From JAGOTN01 sp964538345 (GTDB lineage: Bacteria; Patescibacteriota; Minisyncoccia; Phycocordibacterales; JAACPR01), in the NCBI GenBank assembly GCA_964538345.1, contig CAZIFF010000007.1, positions 1 through 31,512 of the forward strand: 31,512 nucleotides of DNA, in the 5' to 3' direction. The notes under the pieces are model-generated. The model had not been told where the DNA came from. It saw only the letters and a program-made list of their open reading frames with translations, and made no database searches. The position numbers and the translations under genes were made by a program. The stretch's first letter is position 1; the number at the start of each line of letters is the position of its first letter. This document shows positions 13,967-22,321 of the stretch, piece after piece.

Positions 13967-15961
13967 TTACTTAATCCCTAAACTTTTTAAGAAGGCTTTG
14001 TTGTTTGGGGCTCGTCCAAGGAATTTTTTTAGTGATTCCATTTCATCTCGAGATGATCCAACTTCCAAAATTTCTTTTTTGTATTTTAGTCCGGTTTTTT
14101 TATCAAAAATTCCATTCTTTTTGAATTCTGAAAAAATATCAAAAGCATAAACCTCTGACCATTTATAAGAATAGTATCCAGCACTGTATGATTCTGCCAA
14201 ATGACCAAATCCTGCAGGAAATAAAGAATCGCTTGGTAAGTCTAAGTTTTTGTATTCTTTATGCATCTTTTTGAACAAAGCATTTATATCTTTTGGAACT
14301 TTTGTGACACCATGAATTGCTAAGTCGTATTTTGAGAAAAATAGTTGTCCCATTGTGAAATATGCTTCTAGAAAATTATTTGCTTTTAAAAGCATGTTAA
14401 TAGTTTCTTCTGGAATTTTTTCTCCTGTTTTATAATGCTTTCCAATTTTATTTAAGAATTCTTTTTCTCTAAACCACATTTCTGCAAACTGAGATGGTGT
14501 TTCAACAAAGTCCCAAGAGACATTTATTCCTGATTGTGAAGATAATTTTGCTTTAGCTAATGTGCCGTGTAGCAAATGTCCAAATTCATGAAAAAGAGTA
14601 TCTGCTTCTCCAAGAGATATTAATGAAGGATTTTTTCCTGAAGGTTTTGCAAAGTTACAAAGTATTGCTGATACGGGAGGATTATAAGTATTGTCTCTGA
14701 ATTCTAATTCGCCACCAGAAACAATAGGGAACATGGCCATGTGTTTAAACTTTCCATCTCGTGGATATAAATCCATAGCGATATAGCCAATTATTTGATT
14801 ATTTTCTTCTACTTCATACCATTCAACTTCTTTGTGCCATTTTGGAATCGTATTAGATTTTTTGAATTTTATATCAAATAAGTGTTCGAAATGTTCAAAC
14901 ATTTTTCCAATGACATGATTCATTGGAAAATATTCTCTTAATTTTTCGCTATCAATATTGAAATTTTCTTTCATCAAATTATCTACATAAAAAGAAATGT
15001 CCCAAGTATTTAAATTAACTTTTTTTGAAAAATCTTTTTGTTTTCTGCCTCTGATTATTTCTAAGTCAGATATAGATTTCTTTTCTACTTTTGTTTTTAA
15101 ATCATCCAAGAAAATATGAATATTTTCAGGGTTTTTTGCCATTCTTTCTTCAGTTGCTAGGTGAGCAAAAGTTTTGTATCCAAGAATTTTTGCAATCTCT
15201 AATTTATTCTCTGCTAATTTTTTTAGTATTTCTATATTTTTTGAACCACCTTTCTTTAAAGATTTTTTACTTAATTCTTCGCGTAGTTTTTCATTTGGAC
15301 ACTTCTTTAGAAACGGGCCAAGCTCTGGATAATCCAATCCAATTTTATATTTGCCACTCTTATCTTTTTCTAAGTTTTTAATATAGGTTTCAGGAAGTTC
15401 TTTTAAATCTGCTAAATCCACTAAAATATGGTCTTTGTATTGCCTTATGTTTTTAGAAAATTGAGATGTGAGTTTTATATTTTCTTCTTTTAATTTTACC
15501 AATCTGTCTTGTTTTGATTTTGGTAAATCAAGACCCATTTTCTTGAAAGATTTTAAAGTATCTTCTACAAAAAGTTTTTCATAATCTGATAGCTTCTCAC
15601 TTTTTGTATCATATTTTTTTAGACACTCATATAATTCTTTGTCTCTAGTGATTTTTAATAAAGTTTTTGAGATGTTAATGCTTACTTTTTCAGCCATATC
15701 TCTAACTTTTTTGTCTGTGCTAGCATTTTCTAAAATACTCAAAGATCCGGTTAGAAGTTCAATGTTTGAATATTTTTCAAAGGGATAAAAGGTGTTTTCG
15801 AATGTCCTTTTTTTAGAATCTATGGATTTTATAGATTTTATTTGTTCTTTTACCGAATTAATAGCTTTTTTTTCGATTTCTTTGATTTCTTCTGGTGTTA
15901 GGTTGACCCAAGCAAAGTCCTTTTTTGTATATTTTTTGTATATCATAGATTTGATTAGCAT
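13967..15961 (-). CDS. M3 family zinc oligopeptidase (thimet oligopeptidase/Dcp type)
   Basis: A 664-residue cytoplasmic metallopeptidase with no signal peptide. LFHEFGHLLHGTL (H458-E-F-G-H462) is the HExxH zinc motif, and VSWDFVETPSQFAEMW downstream supplies the third ligand region characteristic of subfamily M3A. The long helical N-terminus (ENTFYPFEKYSN) and C-terminal LPSDSLFPAGFGHLAESYSAGYYSYKWSEVYA fit the family throughout. Such enzymes trim short peptides left by proteases. The start is ATG 15961; ATG 15946 is an alternative. It lies on the opposite strand inside the ribosomal protein cluster, between rplB and rpsS. Confidence 0.93.
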   Translation of the reverse strand: MLIKSMIYKKYTKKDFAWVNLTPEEIKEIEKKAINSVKEQIKSIKSIDSKKRTFENTFYPFEKYSNIELLTGSLSILENASTDKKVRDMAEKVSINISKTLLKITRDKELYECLKKYDTKSEKLSDYEKLFVEDTLKSFKKMGLDLPKSKQDRLVKLKEENIKLTSQFSKNIRQYKDHILVDLADLKELPETYIKNLEKDKSGKYKIGLDYPELGPFLKKCPNEKLREELSKKSLKKGGSKNIEILKKLAENKLEIAKILGYKTFAHLATEERMAKNPENIHIFLDDLKTKVEKKSISDLEIIRGRKQKDFSKKVNLNTWDISFYVDNLMKENFNIDSEKLREYFPMNHVIGKMFEHFEHLFDIKFKKSNTIPKWHKEVEWYEVEENNQIIGYIAMDLYPRDGKFKHMAMFPIVSGGELEFRDNTYNPPVSAILCNFAKPSGKNPSLISLGEADTLFHEFGHLLHGTLAKAKLSSQSGINVSWDFVETPSQFAEMWFREKEFLNKIGKHYKTGEKIPEETINMLLKANNFLEAYFTMGQLFFSKYDLAIHGVTKVPKDINALFKKMHKEYKNLDLPSDSLFPAGFGHLAESYSAGYYSYKWSEVYAFDIFSEFKKNGIFDKKTGLKYKKEILEVGSSRDEMESLKKFLGRAPNNKAFLKSLGIK

Positions 15962-16043
15962 ACCTAAAAACTATCTATAAATAAAGAAAAACCGTGTTTT
16001 ATACAAAAAGATGCCATTTTGGGTTTAAAAGGGTGTAAATCTC

Positions 16044-16071
16044 TTGACTCATATGGTGCTTATGCTAGTAT
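16044..16071 (+). promoter_or_regulatory. Promoter of the rpsS-rplE segment
   Basis: TTGACT (16044-16049), 16-bp spacer, TAGTAT (16066-16071) preceded by TGC, giving the extended -10 TGCTAGTAT. The predicted start is near 16078, a leader of about 50 nt. It restarts ribosomal transcription after the inserted genes. Confidence 0.85.
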
Positions 16072-16128
16072 GTGGCACACGAGCTCGCAAGGGCTTTTAG
16101 TTTTTGCGCCGATTAGGCCTCATAAAAA

Positions 16129-16473
16129 ATGACAAGATCACTGAAAAAAGGACCATACGTATACGAGAAACTCTTCAAGAAAATTGAAGGTAAAAAGCCG
16201 GCAGAAGCGGGTGCTGTTAAGACTTGGGCGAGAGATAGTCAAATAGCTCCAGAATTTGTTGGATATACATTCGCTGTACACAATGGTAAAGATTTCATCA
16301 ATGTTTTTGTTACAGAAGAAATGGTGGGGCACAGACTTGGTGAATTTGCACCTACAAAGACTTTCCGAAGACATGGAGGTAAGATGCAAAAAGAACAAGA
16401 TGCAGCTAAAAAACAAGCTGAAATCACAGCCGCAAAAGCAGCTAAAGCTTCAACTGCAGCACCTAAGAAATAA
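16129..16473 (+). CDS. rpsS: 30S ribosomal protein S19 (uS19)
   Basis: S19 lies in the head of the small subunit near S13. The core TRSLKKGPYVYEKLFKKIEG, KTWARDSQIAPEFVGYTFAVHNGK and GHRLGEFAPTKTFRRHGG is typical. The protein is 114 residues, about 20 more than usual, because of an Ala/Lys-rich C-terminal tail. It is the first gene of its transcript instead of following rplB directly. Confidence 0.97.
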   Translation: MTRSLKKGPYVYEKLFKKIEGKKPAEAGAVKTWARDSQIAPEFVGYTFAVHNGKDFINVFVTEEMVGHRLGEFAPTKTFRRHGGKMQKEQDAAKKQAEITAAKAAKASTAAPKK

Positions 16474-16478
16474 TCAAC

Positions 16479-16901
16479 ATGGTTAAGGCAATTTTAAAGA
16501 ATTATAGACAATCAGCTAGAAAAGTTCGCCTTGTAGCCGATACTATTCGTGGTAATAAAGTAAACAAAGCGCTAATCAATCTTTCTTTTGTACCAAAGCG
16601 CGCCGCAGCACCACTTAAAAAGCTTCTAGAATCAGCCGTAGCCAACGCTAAGCACAATTACAATCTAGATTTAGATAGTCTAGTTATTAAGTCTATCCAA
16701 GTTGATCAAGGCTTTACAATGAAGCGTTCAATGCCAAGAGCAAGAGGTTCAGCTTTTCCTATTAGAAAGAAAACATGTAAAATCACTCTAATTGTTGATG
16801 GTATTAAATCTGCAAGCGCACCTGCGACTACAGAAGAAAAGCCAAAAGCAGCAAAAAAGCCTGTAGCAAAAAAGAAGGCAGTTAAAAATGATTCAAAATA
16901 A
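16479..16901 (+). CDS. rplV: 50S ribosomal protein L22 (uL22)
   Basis: L22 lines the peptide exit tunnel. YRQSARKVRLVADTIRGNKVNKAL and the beta-hairpin region IQVDQGFTMKRSMPRARGSAFPI identify it. At 140 residues it is longer than the usual 110 because of a C-terminal tail rich in Lys, Ala and Pro. Its start lies 5 bp after rpsS. Confidence 0.97.
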   Translation: MVKAILKNYRQSARKVRLVADTIRGNKVNKALINLSFVPKRAAAPLKKLLESAVANAKHNYNLDLDSLVIKSIQVDQGFTMKRSMPRARGSAFPIRKKTCKITLIVDGIKSASAPATTEEKPKAAKKPVAKKKAVKNDSK

Positions 16902-16906
16902 ATAAC

Positions 16907-17566
16907 ATGACACACATTGTTCACCCATATTCACATAGACTAGGAATAATCAGAGAATGGAAATCTCGTTGGTTTGGTGATAATAAAAAATACAGAGACT
17001 TTTTGAAAGGGGACATTCTTGTTCGTGAATTTGTTAAAAAAGAATTGGCAGACATGTATGTTGCTGAAGTTGAAATTGAAAGAGGAGAAAAGACTCTAAG
17101 AATCGTTATTAAAACTTCAAGACCAGGTCTAGTTATCGGAAGATCAGGTGAAGGCACAGTAAAGCTTCGAAAAAGTATTGAATCTTTCATGAAAAGAAAA
17201 AATATTTTTGACGCAAATGCTGAATTAAAAATCGACGTTGAAGAAGTTCGTTCTCCAGAATCAAATGCTCAATTGGTTGGTCTAATGATGAAAGAAATGA
17301 TCGAAAAGAGAATGCCTTTCAGAAGAGTTCTAAAACAAACAGTTGATAAAGTTATGGCCAACAGAGATGTTCAAGGAGTTCGTCTACGAATCTCAGGTCG
17401 TCTAAACGGTGCTGAAATGGCCCGCACAGAAGAATTAAGAAAGGGAAGAATTCCACTTCAAACTTTCAGAGCCGATATCGATTTCGCACGAGTTCGCGCA
17501 AAGATTTCACAAGGAGATCTTGGAGTGAAGGTGTGGATTTATAGAGGTGATATTTTTGAATCATAA
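16907..17566 (+). CDS. rpsC: 30S ribosomal protein S3 (uS3)
   Basis: S3 forms part of the mRNA entry channel. The N-terminal VHPYSHRLGIIREWKSRWF, the KH-domain signature RPGLVIGRSGEGTVKLRKSI and the C-terminal RLRISGRLNGAEMARTEELRKGRIPLQTF are all present in 219 residues. It follows rplV by 5 bp. Confidence 0.98.
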   Translation: MTHIVHPYSHRLGIIREWKSRWFGDNKKYRDFLKGDILVREFVKKELADMYVAEVEIERGEKTLRIVIKTSRPGLVIGRSGEGTVKLRKSIESFMKRKNIFDANAELKIDVEEVRSPESNAQLVGLMMKEMIEKRMPFRRVLKQTVDKVMANRDVQGVRLRISGRLNGAEMARTEELRKGRIPLQTFRADIDFARVRAKISQGDLGVKVWIYRGDIFES

Positions 17567-17577
17567 TTTTTACTACC

Positions 17578-18000
17578 ATGTTATTTCCTAAGAAAGTAAA
17601 GCATCGAAAATGGCACACAAAGAGAATGCATCCTACAAAGATGTTAAGAGCTGATACTCGTGGTATCACTGTTGCTTTCGGTGAATTTGGTCTAAAGGCT
17701 ACTACATACGAAAGAGTTAAATCAAATCAAATTGAAGCTGCTCGTAAGGCGATGTCAAAGCATTTAGGTAAAACTGGTCGTTCTTGGATTAGAATTTTCC
17801 CTGATAGACCTTTCACAAAGAAGCCTGCAGAGGTAAAGATGGGTAAAGGAAAAGGAGATCTTCAAGGATATGAAGTTGAAGTATATCCAGGTCGAATTAT
17901 TTTTGAAGTTGATGGTGTGCCTGTTGAGATCGCAAGAGAAGCTTTGAGAAAAGCGGGCACAAAGCTTCCTTTGAAAACAAAGGTTGTGGCCAGAGACTAA
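17578..18000 (+). CDS. rplP: 50S ribosomal protein L16 (uL16)
   Basis: L16 contacts A-site tRNA. LFPKKVKHRKWHTKRMHP at the start, GRSWIRIFPDRPFTKKPAEVKMGKGKG in the middle and EALRKAGTKLPLKTKVV at the end are conserved. The length of 140 residues is normal. Confidence 0.98.
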   Translation: MLFPKKVKHRKWHTKRMHPTKMLRADTRGITVAFGEFGLKATTYERVKSNQIEAARKAMSKHLGKTGRSWIRIFPDRPFTKKPAEVKMGKGKGDLQGYEVEVYPGRIIFEVDGVPVEIAREALRKAGTKLPLKTKVVARD

Positions 18001-18020
18001 ATGTAGTAATGTAATGCACC

Positions 18021-18203
18021 ATGACTGTTAAAGCTTTAGAAAAGAAAACCGTAGCTGATTTGGAGAAGGAACTTCGCCAAAAGCGTGAAGATCTTCAAAA
18101 GATGCGTTTTGGTGCTGCCGGTGCTAAAAATAAAGACACTGGATTTGCAAGAAAGACACGTCGAGAAATCGCACAAATCTTAACTGAGCTAAATGGCCGA
18201 TAA
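18021..18203 (+). CDS. rpmC: 50S ribosomal protein L29 (uL29)
   Basis: A 60-residue two-helix protein near the tunnel exit. VADLEKELRQKREDLQKMRFGAA and RKTRREIAQILTELN match L29. It sits in the universal rplP-rpmC-rpsQ order. Confidence 0.95.
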   Translation: MTVKALEKKTVADLEKELRQKREDLQKMRFGAAGAKNKDTGFARKTRREIAQILTELNGR

Positions 18204-18206
18204 AAT

Positions 18207-18485
18207 ATGTTTTCAAGAAAATCAAAAAAGAATACAGAAGTAACAAAACCAGAATTAAACGGAAAAGTTTTAAAGGGTGTTGTTGTTTCAGATAAAATGA
18301 AAGACACAATAGTTGTTTCTGTTTCTAGATATTTCAAACATCCAAAATATCAAAAGTTCATGACTGTTGATAAAAGATTCCAAGTTCACAATCCTGGAAA
18401 CACATGTAAAGTTGGCGACAAAGTAACTATCCGCGAATCAAAGCCAATTTCTAAAAATAAAAGATTCGTAGTAGATAACGCATAA
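18207..18485 (+). CDS. rpsQ: 30S ribosomal protein S17 (uS17)
   Basis: S17 is a primary 16S rRNA-binding OB-fold protein. LKGVVVSDKMKDTIVVSVSRYFKHPKYQKFM, then PGNTCKVGDKVTIRESKPISKNKRF, are the family signatures. It has 92 residues, with about 18 Lys-rich residues before the core. The start is 3 bp after rpmC. Confidence 0.97.
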   Translation: MFSRKSKKNTEVTKPELNGKVLKGVVVSDKMKDTIVVSVSRYFKHPKYQKFMTVDKRFQVHNPGNTCKVGDKVTIRESKPISKNKRFVVDNA

Positions 18486-18489
18486 TAAT

Positions 18490-18861
18490 ATGATTCAAGA
18501 ACGCTCAATAGTTACAATAGCAGATAACTCAGGTGCCAAAATTGGTAGAGTTTTTAGAGTTCTTGGAGCTACAAGAAAACGATATGCTGAAATAGGGGAC
18601 ATTATTGTGCTTTCAGTACAAAAAGCAGAACCAAGAAAGTCTGTAAAAAAGAAAGACATCATGAGAGCTGTTGTTGTAAGACAAACAAAAGCATTTAGAA
18701 GAAAAGACGGATCATATATTAGATTTGATGAAAATTCAGTTGTTTTAATTGATAAAGATAAAAAAGAACCAATTGCAAACCGTGTATTCGGTCCAGTGCC
18801 AAGAGAGCTTTCAGAGCTTGGATACCAAAAGGTTATTTCTCTAGCGCCAGAGGTAATTTAA
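18490..18861 (+). CDS. rplN: 50S ribosomal protein L14 (uL14)
   Basis: L14 contributes to the subunit interface. MIQERSIVTIADNSGAKIGRVFRVLG and IRFDENSVVLIDKDKKEPIANRVFGPVPREL are diagnostic. The length of 123 residues is standard. Confidence 0.98.
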   Translation: MIQERSIVTIADNSGAKIGRVFRVLGATRKRYAEIGDIIVLSVQKAEPRKSVKKKDIMRAVVVRQTKAFRRKDGSYIRFDENSVVLIDKDKKEPIANRVFGPVPRELSELGYQKVISLAPEVI

Positions 18862-18866
18862 ATATT

Positions 18867-19169
18867 ATGAAAATCAGAAAGAATGACAATGTAATAGTTC
18901 TAAAAGGTAAAGACAATGGAAAAATTGCAAAGGTTTTGCGCGTGATTCCAAAAGAAGGAAAAGTTTTAGTTGAAGGTTTAAATATTGCAAAGAAGAGAAT
19001 CAAAGCCAGCCGTACTGGAAAAAAGGGTCAAGTTGTAGAAGTTTCTATGCCAATCAATATTTCAAATGTTGCTTTGATTGATCCTAAGACAAAAAAACCA
19101 ACAAGAATTTCTTTCAAGATTGTGAAAGATAAAAAAGTTCGTGTTGCTAAAAGTGGTGAAACGCTATAA
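18867..19169 (+). CDS. rplX: 50S ribosomal protein L24 (uL24)
   Basis: L24 is an assembly initiator with a KOW motif, here KIRKNDNVIVLKGKDNGKIAKVLRV at the N-terminus. SMPINISNVALIDPKTKKPTRISFK follows. It is 100 residues, normal length. Confidence 0.97.
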   Translation: MKIRKNDNVIVLKGKDNGKIAKVLRVIPKEGKVLVEGLNIAKKRIKASRTGKKGQVVEVSMPINISNVALIDPKTKKPTRISFKIVKDKKVRVAKSGETL

Positions 19170-19180
19170 ATAAAAATATT

Positions 19181-19717
19181 ATGCAAACAGTAAAAGAAAA
19201 GCAAAATACAGCATTTAAAGAACTAAAAGATACATTTGGTTATAAAAACATCATGCAAGCTCCTCGCTTGTTAAAAGTTGTAGTGTCATCTGGAGTTGGA
19301 AAACAAAAGGCTGACACTAAAAAGATGGAGCTAATTGCAAAAAGACTTACAGACATTACTGGACAAAAAGTATCTGAAAGACCTGCAAAGAAATCAATCG
19401 CTACTTTTAAAGTGCGAGAAGGTCAACTTTCTGGTTATCAAGTTACAATCAGAGGTCCAAGAATGTTTGGTTTTTTGGATAAATTAATCAATGTAACACT
19501 TCCAAGAACAAGAGACTTTCGTGGTCTTTCTTCAAAAGTTGATGCAATGGGTAATTACACAATGGGTATCAAGGAAAACACAATTTTCCCTGAGACAGCT
19601 GACCAAGATATTAAAGATGTCTTTGGTTTAGCTATTACAATCGTTACAACATCAAAGAATCCAAAGGAAACTGAGGCGTTCTTAAGACATCTTGGGTTTC
19701 CTTTAAAAACAAATTAA
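19181..19717 (+). CDS. rplE: 50S ribosomal protein L5 (uL5)
   Basis: L5 binds 5S rRNA. NIMQAPRLLKVVVSSGVGKQKAD, ITGQKVSERPAKKSIATFKVREGQ and the later LPRTRDFRGLSSKVDAMGNYTMGIKE match the family over 178 residues. A promoter follows it, so it probably closes the rpsS-rplE segment, although no clear terminator is seen. Confidence 0.97.
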   Translation: MQTVKEKQNTAFKELKDTFGYKNIMQAPRLLKVVVSSGVGKQKADTKKMELIAKRLTDITGQKVSERPAKKSIATFKVREGQLSGYQVTIRGPRMFGFLDKLINVTLPRTRDFRGLSSKVDAMGNYTMGIKENTIFPETADQDIKDVFGLAITIVTTSKNPKETEAFLRHLGFPLKTN

Positions 19718-19718
19718 A

Positions 19719-19779
19719 GTGTCAAAGACCGCCTTGTTGACACAGAAAAGCGACCCTGCTAGTATACGAGGACGCTTTT
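19719..19779 (+). promoter_or_regulatory. Internal promoter before the uS14 gene, with flanking inverted repeats
   Basis: TTGACA (19737-19742), 17-bp spacer, TAGTAT (19760-19765) in the extended form TGCTAGTAT. This is the best promoter match in the window. Two inverted repeats overlap it: GTGTCAA (19719-19725) with TTGACAC (19737-19743), and GAAAAGCG (19745-19752) with CGCTTTTC (19772-19779). The latter flanks the -10 box and the predicted start, like an operator. Confidence 0.85.
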
Positions 19780-19795
19780 CAAGCGGTTTTATTTT

Positions 19796-19981
19796 ATGGC
19801 AAAAACATCAGTAATCGTAAGATCAACTAGAAAACCAAAATTCAAAAGTCGAGTAGTACGACGATGTTTTAAATGTGGCCGTAAAAGAGGATATATGAGA
19901 GATTTCGATATGTGCAGAATCTGTTTCAGAGAATGTGCAAACGAAGGTCTTATTCCAGGAGTTAAAAAATCATCATGGTAA
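19796..19981 (+). CDS. rpsZ: 30S ribosomal protein S14, zinc-binding type (uS14)
   Basis: A 61-residue small form. RCFKCGRKRGYMRDFDMCRICFRECA carries two CxxC pairs that bind zinc, as in type Z S14 (RpsZ), as opposed to the longer cysteine-free form. It starts a new transcript and overlaps rpsH, whose ATG begins at 19975 within its last codons. Confidence 0.97.
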   Translation: MAKTSVIVRSTRKPKFKSRVVRRCFKCGRKRGYMRDFDMCRICFRECANEGLIPGVKKSSW

Positions 19982-20370
19982 TCGATTCAATTTCAAACCT
20001 AATAGTAAATTTGAAAAATGCGCAAGAGCGAGGACTAGATTCTGTTCGTGCTCCTTTTTCAAATTTAAATTCATCTATTCTTGAAGTTCTAAAAAGAGAA
20101 GGTTTTGTATCAGACTTTTCAATCAAAGGTAAAGAAGTAAAAAAAGAAATTGAAATTGATTTGAAATATGAAGATTCAGGAAAGCCAGCTATTACAGATG
20201 TAAAAAGAGTTTCAAAGCAATCAAAAAGAGTTTACAAGAGTGTAGATAAAATTCATCCTGTTAAAAACGGATACGGTCGTCTTATTCTTTCTACTCCTGC
20301 CGGAATCCTTACAGATCTTGATGCAAGAAAAAAGAAGATTGGTGGGGAAGCATTATTTGAAATTTGGTAA
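19975..20370 (+). CDS. rpsH: 30S ribosomal protein S8 (uS8)
   Basis: S8 is a primary 16S rRNA-binding protein. DSISNLIVNLKNAQERGLDSVRAPFSN opens the protein and KIHPVKNGYGRLILSTPAGILTD closes it. It has 131 residues. Its start overlaps the uS14 gene by 7 bp, suggesting translational coupling. Confidence 0.96.
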   Translation: MVIDSISNLIVNLKNAQERGLDSVRAPFSNLNSSILEVLKREGFVSDFSIKGKEVKKEIEIDLKYEDSGKPAITDVKRVSKQSKRVYKSVDKIHPVKNGYGRLILSTPAGILTDLDARKKKIGGEALFEIW

Positions 20371-20379
20371 TAAATTTAT

Positions 20380-20913
20380 ATGTCACGATTAGGAAAAAGA
20401 CCAATACAAATACCAGAAAAGACAGAAGTATCTGTTGTTGATGGTCTTGTGACTGTAAAGGGTCCAAAAGGAGAATTACACCTTGCATATAGACCAGCTG
20501 TAAAAATTTCTGTAAACGAAGGAGCTGTTTCTGTAGAGCCATCATCTGAATCAATCGAATCAAGATCATTATGGGGAACATATTCTTCAGAAATAAAGAG
20601 CATGTTAAAGGGTGTAAATGAACATTTTCAAAAGAAGCTTTTGATTGAAGGAGTTGGATACAAATGTGAATTGAAAGGAACTCAACTTTCAATGGCACTT
20701 GGTTTTTCACATCCAGTAATAATCAATATCCCAGAAGGAATCACTTGCGCCACAGAAAAGAACTCAATTTCAATTTCTGGAGCAAGCAAAGAAAAAGTTG
20801 GTCAATTTGCAGCTTTGATTAGATCAAAGAAAAAGCCAGAACCATACAAAGGTAAAGGTATCAGATACAGTGATGAAGTTGTTCGAAGAAAGGAAGGTAA
20901 GAAGGCCGCATAA
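20380..20913 (+). CDS. rplF: 50S ribosomal protein L6 (uL6)
   Basis: L6 lies near the factor-binding site. MSRLGKRPIQIPEKTEVSV, the duplicated fold with VTVKGPKGELHL, and KKKPEPYKGKGIRYSDEVVRRKEGKK are conserved over 177 residues. Confidence 0.98.
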   Translation: MSRLGKRPIQIPEKTEVSVVDGLVTVKGPKGELHLAYRPAVKISVNEGAVSVEPSSESIESRSLWGTYSSEIKSMLKGVNEHFQKKLLIEGVGYKCELKGTQLSMALGFSHPVIINIPEGITCATEKNSISISGASKEKVGQFAALIRSKKKPEPYKGKGIRYSDEVVRRKEGKKAA

Positions 20914-20924
20914 TAAATACTTAT

Positions 20925-21269
20925 ATGTCTAAAAACACTATTACAAAAAGAGAAGCAAGAAAGAATAGAATCAGAGCAAAAATCTCAGGAACTTCTTCAC
21001 GTCCAAGACTTGCTGTATTTAAATCAAATAAGTTTATTTATGCTCAATTGATCGATGACCAAGCTGCCAACACAATCGCCTCAGCTGATTCAAAAGCAAT
21101 TAAAGCTGGTTCTCCTTTAGAAAAAGCACAAAAAGTTGGAGAATCTATTGCTAAATTAGCACAAGAAAAAGGTGTAAAAGAAGCAGTATTTGATAGAGGA
21201 GGGTTTAGATATACTGGTGCTGTAGCAGAGCTTGCCGAAGGCGCACGTAAGGGAGGCTTAACTTTTTAA
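20925..21269 (+). CDS. rplR: 50S ribosomal protein L18 (uL18)
   Basis: L18 binds 5S rRNA. RIRAKISGTSSRPRLAVFKSNKFIYAQLIDD and FDRGGFRYTGAVAELAEGARKGGL identify it. Its 114 residues are normal. Confidence 0.97.
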   Translation: MSKNTITKREARKNRIRAKISGTSSRPRLAVFKSNKFIYAQLIDDQAANTIASADSKAIKAGSPLEKAQKVGESIAKLAQEKGVKEAVFDRGGFRYTGAVAELAEGARKGGLTF

Positions 21270-21294
21270 TAATAGTAGTGTAGATTAAACAACC

Positions 21295-21870
21295 ATGACA
21301 GACGAATTACTACAAAAAGATGAACAACCAACAACAGCTCCAAGCGTAGCTGCTGATGCTGTTTCAGATAATAAAAGAGATTTCAAAAAGAATCGTCGTC
21401 CAACACGAAGACAAGGCGGTGCTCCAAAATCAGAATTTGATCAAAGAATGCTTTCTATTCGTCGAGTTACTAGAGTATCTTCAGGAGGTAGAAGATTTAG
21501 CTTCAGTGTTGTAATGGCTATTGGAAACGGAAAGGGTAAAGTTGGTGTTGGTATTGGAAAAGCAGGAGATACATCTTTAGCTATTGATAAAGCAATTAAG
21601 AACGCAAAGAAAAACTTAGTTGAAATCAAAACTACAAAGACAATGTCTATTCCGCACGAAGTAGAATCAAAGTACTCAAGTGCTGTTGTTTCTATCAAGC
21701 CATCTCTAGGACGTGGAATCGTAGCAGGATCTGCTGTAAGAGACCTAGTAGAATTAGGTGGATTAAAAGACATTGTTGGTAAAGTTCGTTCTGGTAGCAA
21801 AAACAAACTAAACATTGCACACGCAACATTAGCTGCATTTAAAAAACTTTCAACATCTAAATTTAATTAA
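21295..21870 (+). CDS. rpsE: 30S ribosomal protein S5 (uS5)
   Basis: S5 takes part in decoding fidelity. The core RRVTRVSSGGRRFSFSVVMAIGNGKGKVGVGIGKAGD is followed by SIPHEVESKYSSAVVSIKPSLGRGIVAGSAVRDLVEL. It has 191 residues, with an N-terminal extension of about 45 polar residues. The next gene is rplO only 9 bp away, so rpmD (L30) is missing. Confidence 0.97.
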   Translation: MTDELLQKDEQPTTAPSVAADAVSDNKRDFKKNRRPTRRQGGAPKSEFDQRMLSIRRVTRVSSGGRRFSFSVVMAIGNGKGKVGVGIGKAGDTSLAIDKAIKNAKKNLVEIKTTKTMSIPHEVESKYSSAVVSIKPSLGRGIVAGSAVRDLVELGGLKDIVGKVRSGSKNKLNIAHATLAAFKKLSTSKFN

Positions 21871-21879
21871 ATAAATAAC

Positions 21880-22320
21880 ATGCAATTAAACTCTCTAAAA
21901 AGAAAGACACCAAGAAAGATGAAGAAGCTTGTTGGACGTGGAGGTGCAAAAGGAAAAACATCTGGACGTGGTACAAAAGGACAAAGAGCTCACGGTGGGC
22001 ACGGTATTCGTCCTGAAATGAGAGACACTATCAAGAAGTTTCCAAAGATGCGTGGTCGCGGAAAGAATATCAACACTAGCCGACAAGGTGTTGCACAAGC
22101 TGTAAACATCAGACAACTAGAAGCAGTATTTGATAATGGTGCTGTAATCAATAAAGAATCTCTACTTAACGCTAATTTGATTAAAAAAGTTGATGGTAAA
22201 TTACCAGCTGTAAAGATTTTGTCAGTTGGCGAAATTTCTAAAAAGTTTACAATAGAAGGATGTCTTTTCTCTGCTACTGCAAAGCAAAAGCTTGAAACAG
22301 CAGGAAGTACAATAAAATAA
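21880..22320 (+). CDS. rplO: 50S ribosomal protein L15 (uL15)
   Basis: MQLNSLKRKTPRKMKKLVGRGGAKGKTSGRGTKGQRAHGGHG is the glycine- and arginine-rich N-terminus of L15. The C-terminal VKILSVGEISKKFTIEGCLFSATAKQKLE fits. It has 146 residues and lies 1 bp before secY. Confidence 0.97.
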   Translation: MQLNSLKRKTPRKMKKLVGRGGAKGKTSGRGTKGQRAHGGHGIRPEMRDTIKKFPKMRGRGKNINTSRQGVAQAVNIRQLEAVFDNGAVINKESLLNANLIKKVDGKLPAVKILSVGEISKKFTIEGCLFSATAKQKLETAGSTIK

Positions 22321-22321
22321 A

